NCBI RefSeq assembly: GCF_000715495.1
Contig: NZ_JNLX01000157.1
Location: 25,764 to 89,763 of the forward strand
DNA: 64,000 bases
Direction of reading: 5' to 3'
Source: Hymenobacter sp. IS2118
GTDB lineage: Bacteria > Bacteroidota > Bacteroidia > Cytophagales > Hymenobacteraceae
Part shown: positions 57,358 to 64,000 of the stretch, piece after piece
Position numbering within the stretch: the stretch's first letter is position 1
Layout of the letters: each line of letters begins with the position of its first letter
Notes under the pieces: model-generated
What the model saw: only the letters and a program-made list of their open reading frames with translations
The model's database searches: none
Told to the model about the DNA's origin: nothing
Translations under genes and position numbers: made by a program

Positions 57358-58377
57358 ATGAACAAGCTTCTAGCAATATCCCTCTTCGCTATCTCCGGAG
57401 CATTATTGGGTGGGTGCGGATTTGGCAAGGGTCCTCAGGGTGAGCTAATTGGCTCTGATGACCGTCCAATCTTCAACCCTCAGGAGGTGCCTTTTGGCAT
57501 GGCTCCTTGTCCGGGTGGTACCTTTCATATGGGCCAGACTGACCAGGATATCTCTGCTTCGATGGTCAATATGAACAAGCAGGTGACTATCGCCGGCTTT
57601 TACATGGACGAAACCGAAATCACCAACAACGAATATCGCCAGTTCATGGATGCCATCAAGTTGGACTCCCTGGATGTGTTGGGGGAAGAGTATGTGATGA
57701 CGGAACTGTACCCGGATACCACCGTTTGGGTGCGGGACTTTACCTATCACATGGGCGACCCGTTGTTAGAATATTATTATACACACCCCGCATTCGACGA
57801 GTATCCAGTTGTTGGCGTGGATTGGTTCGCTGCCAAATACTTCTGCAACTGGCGCACCAAGTTCCGAAACGTAGCACGCGAAGAAGCCGGTTACGCCAAC
57901 GACCCCAACTTCCGTTTGCCTTCCGAAGCTGAGTGGGAATATGCCGCTCGCGGTGGTCGTGACTTGGCCACTTACCCTTGGGGTGGGCCATACTTGCGTA
58001 ATAGCAAGGGCTGCATGCTCGCTAACTTCAAGCCTGGCCGTGGTGATTATGCTTCCGATGGCTATGCCTACACTTCGGAAGTTGGTTCTTTCTTCCCTAA
58101 CGATTTTGGCCTTTATGACATGGCTGGCAACGTTTCGGAGTGGTGCGATGATGCTTACATGGAAGCTTCGGTGCCGGTAGTTTGGGATTTGAACCCCACC
58201 AATCCAGATGATAACGAGCCTCGTAAAGTGGTTCGGGGCGGTTCGTGGAAGGACATTGCTTACTTCCTCGAAACGGGCACCCGCAATTTTGAATACCAAG
58301 ACTCGGCTCGTTCCTACATTGGCTTCCGGTGCTCCATGATTCAAATTGGAATGGGCAGCAACAGCTCCCTTAACTAA
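57358..58377 (+). CDS. gldK: T9SS/gliding lipoprotein GldK (PorK), SUMF1-like fold
   Basis: 339 residues. The lipoprotein signal ends LLGGCG (Cys about 20). The formylglycine-generating-enzyme-like fold follows: PCPGGTFHMGQTD, GFYMDETEITNNEYRQFMD, LPSEAEWEYAARGG, DMAGNVSEWCDD, VVRGGSWKD, YIGFRCSM. GldK forms the outer-membrane ring with GldN. It is shorter than Flavobacterium GldK (about 460), lacking a longer segment in the middle between TELYPDTTVW and FTYHMGDP. First of the uninterrupted gldKLMN block. Confidence 0.92.
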   Translation: MNKLLAISLFAISGALLGGCGFGKGPQGELIGSDDRPIFNPQEVPFGMAPCPGGTFHMGQTDQDISASMVNMNKQVTIAGFYMDETEITNNEYRQFMDAIKLDSLDVLGEEYVMTELYPDTTVWVRDFTYHMGDPLLEYYYTHPAFDEYPVVGVDWFAAKYFCNWRTKFRNVAREEAGYANDPNFRLPSEAEWEYAARGGRDLATYPWGGPYLRNSKGCMLANFKPGRGDYASDGYAYTSEVGSFFPNDFGLYDMAGNVSEWCDDAYMEASVPVVWDLNPTNPDDNEPRKVVRGGSWKDIAYFLETGTRNFEYQDSARSYIGFRCSMIQIGMGSNSSLN

Positions 58378-58457
58378 ATACTATTTATTGGCTTCGGCTA
58401 CTGTTGAATTACCCTCCCTGCAACACCTTCTTCAATCCCTTTCAAAGTTAAATTCTC

Positions 58458-59264
58458 ATGGCAGCTAAAGGAAGTTTTCTCTATGATGTACTGATGCCCA
58501 AAATTTATGGTATCGGTGCCGCCGTTGTAATCATTGGCGCATTGTTCAAAATCGAGCACTGGAAAGGGGCCGATGAAATGCTGATTGTGGGCCTGGGCAC
58601 CGAGGCGGTTATCTTCTTCCTGAGTGCGTTCCAGCCCCAGTCGAAAGAGCACGACTGGTCTTTGGTTTACCCCGAGCTGAACGAAGGCTATGACCCTTCG
58701 ACCGGCAATAACTCGTTGGAGAGCAGCAATGGCAAGGGGCTGACCATGAAGCTGGACGACATGCTAAAGAATGCTAACGTTACGCCCGAAGCCCTCACCA
58801 ACCTGGGCCAGGGCCTGAACCGTCTCAGCGCTACTACCTCACAGCTGTCGCAGCTGGGCGAGGCTACCAACGTGACCGACGAGTACACCAAGAAAGTGCG
58901 CACGGCCGCCGACTCGCTCGATAAAATCAACGTTGCTTACGGCAATACGGTAGAAGCCATTTCGGCTATGTCGAACGCTACTTCCGATGCCAAGGAGTAC
59001 CACATGCAGGTGCAGAACGTGACCAAAAACTTGGGCGCGCTGAATGCAGTGTATGAAATGGAACTGCAGGACGCCAATACGCACCTCAAGTCCATGAACC
59101 AGTTCTACGGTACGCTCAGCCAGGCCATGAATAACATGACCCAGGCCGGCAAAGACACCGAGCAGTTCCAGCAGCAGGTGGCTGACCTGACGGGCAACCT
59201 CACGTCGCTCAACCGGGTGTACGGCAACATGCTGAACGCCATGCGGGCCCCGGCCCAGGGCTAG
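58458..59264 (+). CDS. gldL: T9SS motor protein GldL (PorL)
   Basis: 268 residues. Two membrane helices near the N-terminus (about 15-31 and 40-56), with the acidic residue in GLGTEAVIFFLSAF at position 49, corresponding to the conserved proton-path glutamate of GldL. A long cytoplasmic coiled-coil region follows (LTNLGQGLNRLSATTSQLSQL ... AMNNMTQAGKDTEQF). With GldM it forms the proton-driven rotary motor of the T9SS. Spacer 80 bases from gldK, 51 to gldM. Confidence 0.93.
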   Translation: MAAKGSFLYDVLMPKIYGIGAAVVIIGALFKIEHWKGADEMLIVGLGTEAVIFFLSAFQPQSKEHDWSLVYPELNEGYDPSTGNNSLESSNGKGLTMKLDDMLKNANVTPEALTNLGQGLNRLSATTSQLSQLGEATNVTDEYTKKVRTAADSLDKINVAYGNTVEAISAMSNATSDAKEYHMQVQNVTKNLGALNAVYEMELQDANTHLKSMNQFYGTLSQAMNNMTQAGKDTEQFQQQVADLTGNLTSLNRVYGNMLNAMRAPAQG

Positions 59265-59315
59265 TTGCTAAGCAGCACAGCGCAGTTCTCCATCCAACTT
59301 TAGCGGAAACAGATA

Positions 59316-60893
59316 ATGGCAGGCGGAAAAGAAACCCCGCGGCAGAAGATGATTGGCATGATGTACCTCGTGCTAACGGCTCTTCTGGCGCTTCAAGTGA
59401 ACTCAGCGATTCTGCTGAAGTTTAAATTCATTGACGACAGCTTGCTGAGTGTCAACGACAAGACCTCAGTAGCGGCCGATGGTACCGTAAAAGGCATTCA
59501 GGCAGCAGTGGTGAAAAATCAGAACCAGGCCCGTGATAAGGCAGTTCTGGCCCAAAGCGAAGAAATTCGTCAGAAGACCAAAGACCTGATTTCTTACCTG
59601 CGTGGAGTGCGCCAGGACCTGTTGAAAGCTACGGAAAACACCGCTACTGATTTGAAAAACATGAGTGGTGAGGACAAAGTAGCCATCACTATGTTGGGCG
59701 GGAAAAAGAACGGTATTGCTTATACCACCATGCAGCCCAAACTGAATGAGTACGCGGCTTACATGAAGCAGTTCGTGGCCGATGCTACTCCTTTGGCGCT
59801 TGATGGTAAGCAAGACCCCCGTGTAACCAAAGACCAGCGGGGCAAGAACTTTGCTGAGCTTAACTTCGAGAATACGCCGGTAGTGGCCGCTTTGGCTACC
59901 ATTTCGCAAAAGGAGACCGAAATTCTGAAACTGGAAGCCGAGGCGCTCCAGAAACAGGCTGAGAAAGTGGGTGCCAGAACCATCGTGTTCGATAAAATCG
60001 GGGCTTTCGCCAGCGCCGAGTCGAACACGGTAGCAGCCGGCACCAAGTACAAAGCTGAGCTGTTCCTGACGGCATCGGCCAGCAGCATCAGCCCGCGCAT
60101 GACCCTGAACGGTGGTCCACTGTCGGTTGGTCCTGATGGCAAGGGCAAAGTTGAGTTTACTGCTCGCCCCGGCGCATTTGATGCTTCCGGTAATGCGAAA
60201 GCCTCGTGGACCGGTACCATCAAATTCAATCAGAACGGCCGCGATACTACGTTTACGGTGAAGGTACCTTATACCATCACCAAGCCTGTAATGCAGATTC
60301 AGTCGGCTTCGGTGCAGGCGCTGTATTTCAAGTGCGGCAACAAGCTGAGCGTATCGGTTCCGGCCCTTGGCGCGCAGTACAAGCCTAGCTTCTCCGCTTC
60401 CGGTGCTTCGGTGATTGCCGGTAGCAAAGTCGGTGACGTGACGCTGGTGCCTAACTCGAAAGAAGTAACCCTGAACGTGAGTAGCTCCGGCAACGCCATC
60501 GGTTCGCAAACCTTCCAGGTGCGTCCAATTCCCAAGCCTACCATTGAATGCTATGTGGGTGGCCGTCCAGTGAACGAGAAGCAGGGTACCCCTGGTACCG
60601 CCGTGCGCTCGATGACTCTGCGCGCAATTCCGGATGCTGGTTTCGCCACCTTCCTGCCCGACGATGCCAAGTTCCGCGTGTCGAGCTATGAAGTGACGTT
60701 GGTCCGGGGCCGTCGCCCCGCGTTGCCTCCGCGCACCATCAATGGTCCTGAGGCCAACCTGAGCGATATCGTGAATGCTTACCGCGAAGGTGACCGCATC
60801 TACATCGAAGTGAAAGGTGTGCAGCGCCTGAACTTTCAGGGTAATGTGGAGTCGGTGAACGTATCCAAGCAGTTCAACGTGCCCCTGTTGTAA
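59316..60893 (+). CDS. gldM: T9SS motor protein GldM (PorM)
   Basis: 525 residues. A single N-terminal helix (MIGMMYLVLTALLALQV, about 12-28) preceded by KETPRQK with Arg9, conserved in GldM. A large periplasmic part of four domains (D1 helical about 40-225; D2-D4 beta-rich to the end), as in the known structure of the family, reaches the GldKN ring. The polar NSAILLKF stretch after the helix matches the family. Length is usual. Confidence 0.93.
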   Translation: MAGGKETPRQKMIGMMYLVLTALLALQVNSAILLKFKFIDDSLLSVNDKTSVAADGTVKGIQAAVVKNQNQARDKAVLAQSEEIRQKTKDLISYLRGVRQDLLKATENTATDLKNMSGEDKVAITMLGGKKNGIAYTTMQPKLNEYAAYMKQFVADATPLALDGKQDPRVTKDQRGKNFAELNFENTPVVAALATISQKETEILKLEAEALQKQAEKVGARTIVFDKIGAFASAESNTVAAGTKYKAELFLTASASSISPRMTLNGGPLSVGPDGKGKVEFTARPGAFDASGNAKASWTGTIKFNQNGRDTTFTVKVPYTITKPVMQIQSASVQALYFKCGNKLSVSVPALGAQYKPSFSASGASVIAGSKVGDVTLVPNSKEVTLNVSSSGNAIGSQTFQVRPIPKPTIECYVGGRPVNEKQGTPGTAVRSMTLRAIPDAGFATFLPDDAKFRVSSYEVTLVRGRRPALPPRTINGPEANLSDIVNAYREGDRIYIEVKGVQRLNFQGNVESVNVSKQFNVPLL

Positions 60894-60952
60894 TAATATC
60901 GGCTTTTGCCACGTTAGCGAACTATCTTAAAGTAAATCTGCTTTTGCCCGTT

Positions 60953-61909
60953 ATGAAATCCATCCACACTTTGGCCGCCATCGCGGCGGGCTTATCGCTG
61001 TCGCTCACTGCTTCGGCCCAGGAGCAAGCCACTACGGCGAGCAGCACCGGTTCACACCGGCCAATTCCGCCTTCCGACCAAATGTTTCGTAAGAGCATCT
61101 GGCGTCAGGTTGACCTGCGCGAAAAGCAGAACAAGCCAATGTTCTCTGAGGGCAAGGAAATTACCCGCGTTATATTAGAAGCGGTTAAGCGCGGGGAGTT
61201 GCAGGCATACAAAAACGACTCGCTAACGTCCACTTTCAATTCGGAGGAAGTAACTGGCAATGCGTCGTTTGCTGACCAAAAGGAGGAATTATCGGCAGAT
61301 GAACGTGCTGCTGGCTTAACAAGGAATGATGATTGGGGAGCCCCAGCACCGCGCGCGGGAGCTAGGGCTAGTACCGTTCGTCGTCCAAGGCTTGATGCCA
61401 ATGGTCGACAAATGAGAGATAGGAGGGGACAAGTGATTATGGAAACAGTTGCTGTTGCTCCGCCTCCCCCTCCTGCTCCGGCCCTAAATATGTATCGTTA
61501 CAAGGACTTGTATGAGATGGAAATAAAGGAGGATATGATTTTCGACAAGAAACGGTCGAGAATGTATCACGACATCAAATCCATTACCCTGATGGTTCCT
61601 TCGACGCTGCCTTCGAATGTATCGGGTATTGAAAAGTCAATAGGCACTTTCAAGTACAGCGACCTCGTAAGAGTGTTCCGCGCCAACCCGGAGAATGCCA
61701 TCTGGTTCAATCCTGAGAACGATGCGCAGCACAAGAATCTGGCTGATGCCTTCGAATTGTGGTTGTTCAACTCCTACATCACCAAAGTATCAAACGCGGG
61801 CGATAGCCGGTTGGACGACATCTACGGTGGTGCACAGCAAGGCATCTTGGCCGCTCAGCAGACTGCGGCTGACTTGATTGAGTACGAATACAACCTGTGG
61901 TCCTTCTAG
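60953..61909 (+). CDS. gldN: T9SS/gliding protein GldN (PorN)
   Basis: 318 residues. A signal peptide (MKSIHTLAAIAAGLSLSLTASA) is followed by IPPSDQMFRKSIWRQVDLREKQNKPMFSEGKEI, the family opening, and the conserved C-terminal half (YEMEIKEDMIFDKKRSRMYHDIKSIT ... FELWLFNSYITKVSNAGD). It builds the periplasmic ring with GldK. A central segment (GAPAPRAGARASTVRRPRLD ... VAPPPPPAPA) is proline/arginine-rich and probably a flexible linker specific to this lineage. The ATG at 60953 starts the signal. Confidence 0.92.
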   Translation: MKSIHTLAAIAAGLSLSLTASAQEQATTASSTGSHRPIPPSDQMFRKSIWRQVDLREKQNKPMFSEGKEITRVILEAVKRGELQAYKNDSLTSTFNSEEVTGNASFADQKEELSADERAAGLTRNDDWGAPAPRAGARASTVRRPRLDANGRQMRDRRGQVIMETVAVAPPPPPAPALNMYRYKDLYEMEIKEDMIFDKKRSRMYHDIKSITLMVPSTLPSNVSGIEKSIGTFKYSDLVRVFRANPENAIWFNPENDAQHKNLADAFELWLFNSYITKVSNAGDSRLDDIYGGAQQGILAAQQTAADLIEYEYNLWSF

Positions 61910-61910
61910 A

Positions 61911-61958
61911 ATCACGGATTTAACCAGATTTTCTGGATTACACGGATTTTGTAGTCGA
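61911..61958. repeat. ATCACGGATTT-type short repeats
   Basis: AATCACGGATTTAACCAGAT followed by a related CTGGATTACACGGATTTT unit just after gldN. The type is common in spacers of this phylum. Confidence 0.4.
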
Positions 61959-61972
61959 AACCGGAATAATGA

Positions 61973-62004
61973 AGAAGGCCACCGCAGTAGTGCGGTGGCC
62001 TTCT
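61973..62004. terminator. Terminator hairpin between gldN and uvrC
   Basis: 14-bp perfect arms (AGAAGGCCACCGCA, 61973-61986, and complement 61991-62004) with a 4-base loop, followed by TGGTTTTGG on the plus strand. It serves the gldKLMN transcript, and uvrC from the other side. Confidence 0.8.
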
Positions 62005-62013
62005 TGGTTTTGG

Positions 62014-63855
62014 CTAAGTCTGGCTGGGGAGTTGGCGCGGCGGCATGGGGTGGGAGGGGGGCGCGTTCTGGGCAAAGTGGTTTTGCAGAATGCGGGCTTT
62101 GGCCTTGCCCACTTCGGCGATTAGCTCGACCTCAGTCAGCTCCCGGATTTTTTTGACGGACTTAAACTTATTCAGGAGCTTGTCGGCGGTGACGGGGCCG
62201 AGGCCTTTGACATCGGTGAGCTCGGTTTTGAGCGTGCCGGCGTCGCGGCGGGAGCGGTGGAAGGTGATACCGAAGCGGTGCACTTCGTCGCGCATGCGTT
62301 GGAAGAGGCGTAGCGACTCGCTGCGTTTGTCGATGTAGATGGGCAGCGGGTCGTTGGGTACGTAGATTTCCTCGAGGCGCTTGGCGATGCCGATGACCGG
62401 AATCTGGCCCCACAGGTTGAGGTCTTTCAGGGCCTTGACGGCCATGCTGAGCTGGCCCTTGCCACCGTCGACGATGACGAGCTGGGGAAGGCTGGCGCCT
62501 TCGTCCACCAGGCGGCGGTAGCGGCGCGATACGACTTCGTACATGGAATCGAAGTCGTTGGGGCCGATGACGGTTTTGATGTGGTAATGGCGGTAGTCCT
62601 TCTTGCTGGGCCGGGCGTTGCGGAAGCATACCATCGCCGCCACCGGGTTGTCGCCCTGGAAGTTGGAGTTGTCGAAGCACTCGATATGCTTGGGCAGCTC
62701 GGTTAGGCGCAGGTCCTTTTTAATGGTTTCCATGATGCGCACTTCGTTGCTGTCCTTGCTCTTCTCGTTCATGCTTTCCTTCTCCTTGCGGGCGTAGAGC
62801 ACGTTTTTGATGGCCAGCTCCAGCAGCTTGCGCTTGTCGCCGATTTGGGGCACGGTGAGGGTGGTGCCGGGCAGGGGCAGCGCGATGGCCACATTGGTCA
62901 GGATTTCCTTGGACTCGCTTTCGAATTCCTGGCGTAGCTGCATAATGAGCGGGGCCAGGATTTCAGCATCCTCCTCATCAAGCTTTTTCGTCACTTCCAG
63001 ACTTTGGGTGAGGATAATGCTGCCGTTCATCACCTTGAGGTAGGTGATGAAGCCCGATTTCTCGTTGCTGGCGATGGCAAACACGTCGATGTTGGTGAGC
63101 GTGTCGCTCACAATGGTGCTTTTGGCCTGGAAGGCTTCGAGCTTGTCGAGCTTGACTTTGAACTGGTGCGCTACCTCGTACTGCATTTCCTGGGCGGCGG
63201 CGCTCATCCGCTCGCGGAAGTACTGCTTGGGAATGCGCAGGTCGCCGTTCAGGATGTTGCGAATCTGCTGGATGTAGCCGTTGTAAGTGGCCTCTTCCTC
63301 CCGAGCCACGCAGGGGGCGTTGCAGTTGCCGATTTGCAGCTCGATGCAGGGCTTGAACTTGCCGGCTTCCACATTGGCCTCGCTGAGCTTGTAGTTGCAG
63401 GTGCGCAACGGGTACAGCGCCCTGATTAGCTCCAGGAGCACGTTCAGGGCCGTGCCGTTGGCGTAGGGGCCGTAGTAGCGCGAGCCGTCGTTAATCTTGT
63501 TGCGGGTGGGAATGAGGCGCGGAAACCGCTCATTCGTGATGCAGATAAAGGGGTAGGTTTTGCCGTCCTTCAGCAGGATGTTGTACTTGGGCTGGTGCTG
63601 CTTGATGAGGTTGTTCTCAAGCAGAAAGGCATCCGATTCACTATCGACAATGGTAAATTCCAGGCGCTTGATGTTGCGGACCAGCGTTTGGGTTTTCTTG
63701 TTGTGGTCGTTTTTGGTGAAGTAGCTGCTCACGCGCTTGCGCAGGTCGATGGCCTTGCCCACGTAAATGATGCCTTCGTCGTCGAAATACTTGTACACGC
63801 CCGGCTTGTGGGGCAGGGCATTGATGAGGGCTTGCAGTTCGGGGTTGGCTGCCAT
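62014..63855 (-). CDS. uvrC: Excinuclease ABC subunit UvrC
   Basis: 613 residues. GIY-YIG nuclease at the N-terminus (HKPGVYKYFDDEGIIYVGKAIDLRKRV, about 15-95), Cys-rich region (CIELQIGNCNAPCV), UVR-like segment, the RNase H-like C-terminal nuclease (IECFDNSNFQGDNPVAAMVCF; LPQLVIVDGGKGQLS), and a terminal helix-hairpin-helix pair (VKGLGPVTADKLLNKF). It makes the two incisions in nucleotide-excision repair with UvrAB. The ATG at 63855 gives the family start; the longer in-frame reading runs into the GC-rich edge. Confidence 0.95.
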   Translation of the reverse strand: MAANPELQALINALPHKPGVYKYFDDEGIIYVGKAIDLRKRVSSYFTKNDHNKKTQTLVRNIKRLEFTIVDSESDAFLLENNLIKQHQPKYNILLKDGKTYPFICITNERFPRLIPTRNKINDGSRYYGPYANGTALNVLLELIRALYPLRTCNYKLSEANVEAGKFKPCIELQIGNCNAPCVAREEEATYNGYIQQIRNILNGDLRIPKQYFRERMSAAAQEMQYEVAHQFKVKLDKLEAFQAKSTIVSDTLTNIDVFAIASNEKSGFITYLKVMNGSIILTQSLEVTKKLDEEDAEILAPLIMQLRQEFESESKEILTNVAIALPLPGTTLTVPQIGDKRKLLELAIKNVLYARKEKESMNEKSKDSNEVRIMETIKKDLRLTELPKHIECFDNSNFQGDNPVAAMVCFRNARPSKKDYRHYHIKTVIGPNDFDSMYEVVSRRYRRLVDEGASLPQLVIVDGGKGQLSMAVKALKDLNLWGQIPVIGIAKRLEEIYVPNDPLPIYIDKRSESLRLFQRMRDEVHRFGITFHRSRRDAGTLKTELTDVKGLGPVTADKLLNKFKSVKKIRELTEVELIAEVGKAKARILQNHFAQNAPPSHPMPPRQLPSQT

Positions 63856-63856
63856 A

Positions 63857-63893
63857 AATCGCTGATTACCGCTGATTGAATTGATTACGTTGA
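63857..63893. repeat. AATCAGCG-type short repeats upstream of uvrC
   Basis: ATCGCTGATTACCGCTGATT and related units, of the kind also seen at 18698-18735 and 20012-20058. Confidence 0.4.
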
Positions 63894-63924
63894 TTCGGGG
63901 GGCGCGTTGGAAAACGAGGATGCC

Positions 63925-64000
63925 GGCCCCGTCGCCCGCCACGCTGGCCCCGTCGCCCTCCACGCGGCGGCGGGCGCCCTTCACGCCGCGGCGGGCGCCC
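63925..64000. repeat. GC-rich tandem repeat at the window edge
   Basis: Units such as CCCGTCGCCC(G/T)CCACGC and CGCGGCGGCGGGCGCCCTTCA recur twice or more and continue past the end. Its extent is unknown. Confidence 0.5.

Overview
The window looks like a chromosomal segment of a high-GC member of the Bacteroidota, most like Hymenobacter (Cytophagales). The signs are a complete type IX secretion core (PorP/SprF, GldK, GldL, GldM, GldN), CarboxypepD_reg and DUF5686 outer-membrane families, a MurF-Alr fusion, DUF4230 and DUF4271 proteins, and several TAnnTTTG (-7) promoters typical of this phylum. I saw no rRNA or tRNA genes, CRISPR array or prophage. Genus assignment is inference from gene families and composition.

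Layout. 1-4.9 kb: ACC deaminase-like PLP enzyme, GT-C-like membrane protein, DUF4230 protein, recX, EamA transporter. 5-14.1 kb: a DUF5686 outer-membrane protein, then a minus-strand run of a disrupted gene, two lipoproteins, an amidohydrolase and an M16 peptidase pair whose first gene carries two frameshifts. 14.4-17 kb: murF-alr with an AT-rich repeat inserted in frame. 17.3-23.9 kb: a duplicated convergent gene pair (alpha/beta hydrolase without its serine, facing a CarboxypepD_reg protein); the first copy has been opened by repeats and an IS1595-family element. 24-26.8 kb: feoA-feoB and a small basic protein.

26.8-42.2 kb is the most striking region. It is an efflux locus with an adaptor, a TolC-like channel, one ATPase and three tandem pairs of MacB/FtsX-type permeases. 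An adhesin-like GIN protein and an NtrC-type response regulator with its histidine kinase follow. A sigma-54-like promoter and a perfect TGTCCG-N4-CGGACA palindrome lie in front of the adaptor, so the terminal two-component pair may control the locus. Most spacers inside it are filled by different palindromic elements.

42.3-55.9 kb holds housekeeping and metabolic genes: tetrapyrrole-methylase family, esterase, NmrA/HxlR divergent pair, KAS III, arfB, mgtE, cyanophycinase-like, MORN-like lipoprotein, yraN, lipB, a WecA-like transferase, DUF4271 and hemD. 56-62 kb is the T9SS/gliding module porP/sprF-gldK-gldL-gldM-gldN, with visibly weaker GC bias than its surroundings. uvrC closes the window on the minus strand.

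A global theme is the number of roughly 80-150 bp inverted-repeat elements. I count at least six unrelated families, one with seven copies. They sit in intergenic spacers, between operon genes, and once inside a coding sequence. Three probable single-base homopolymer deletions (two in the M16 gene, one in the 8.5 kb gene) could be real pseudogenes or uncorrected sequencing errors.
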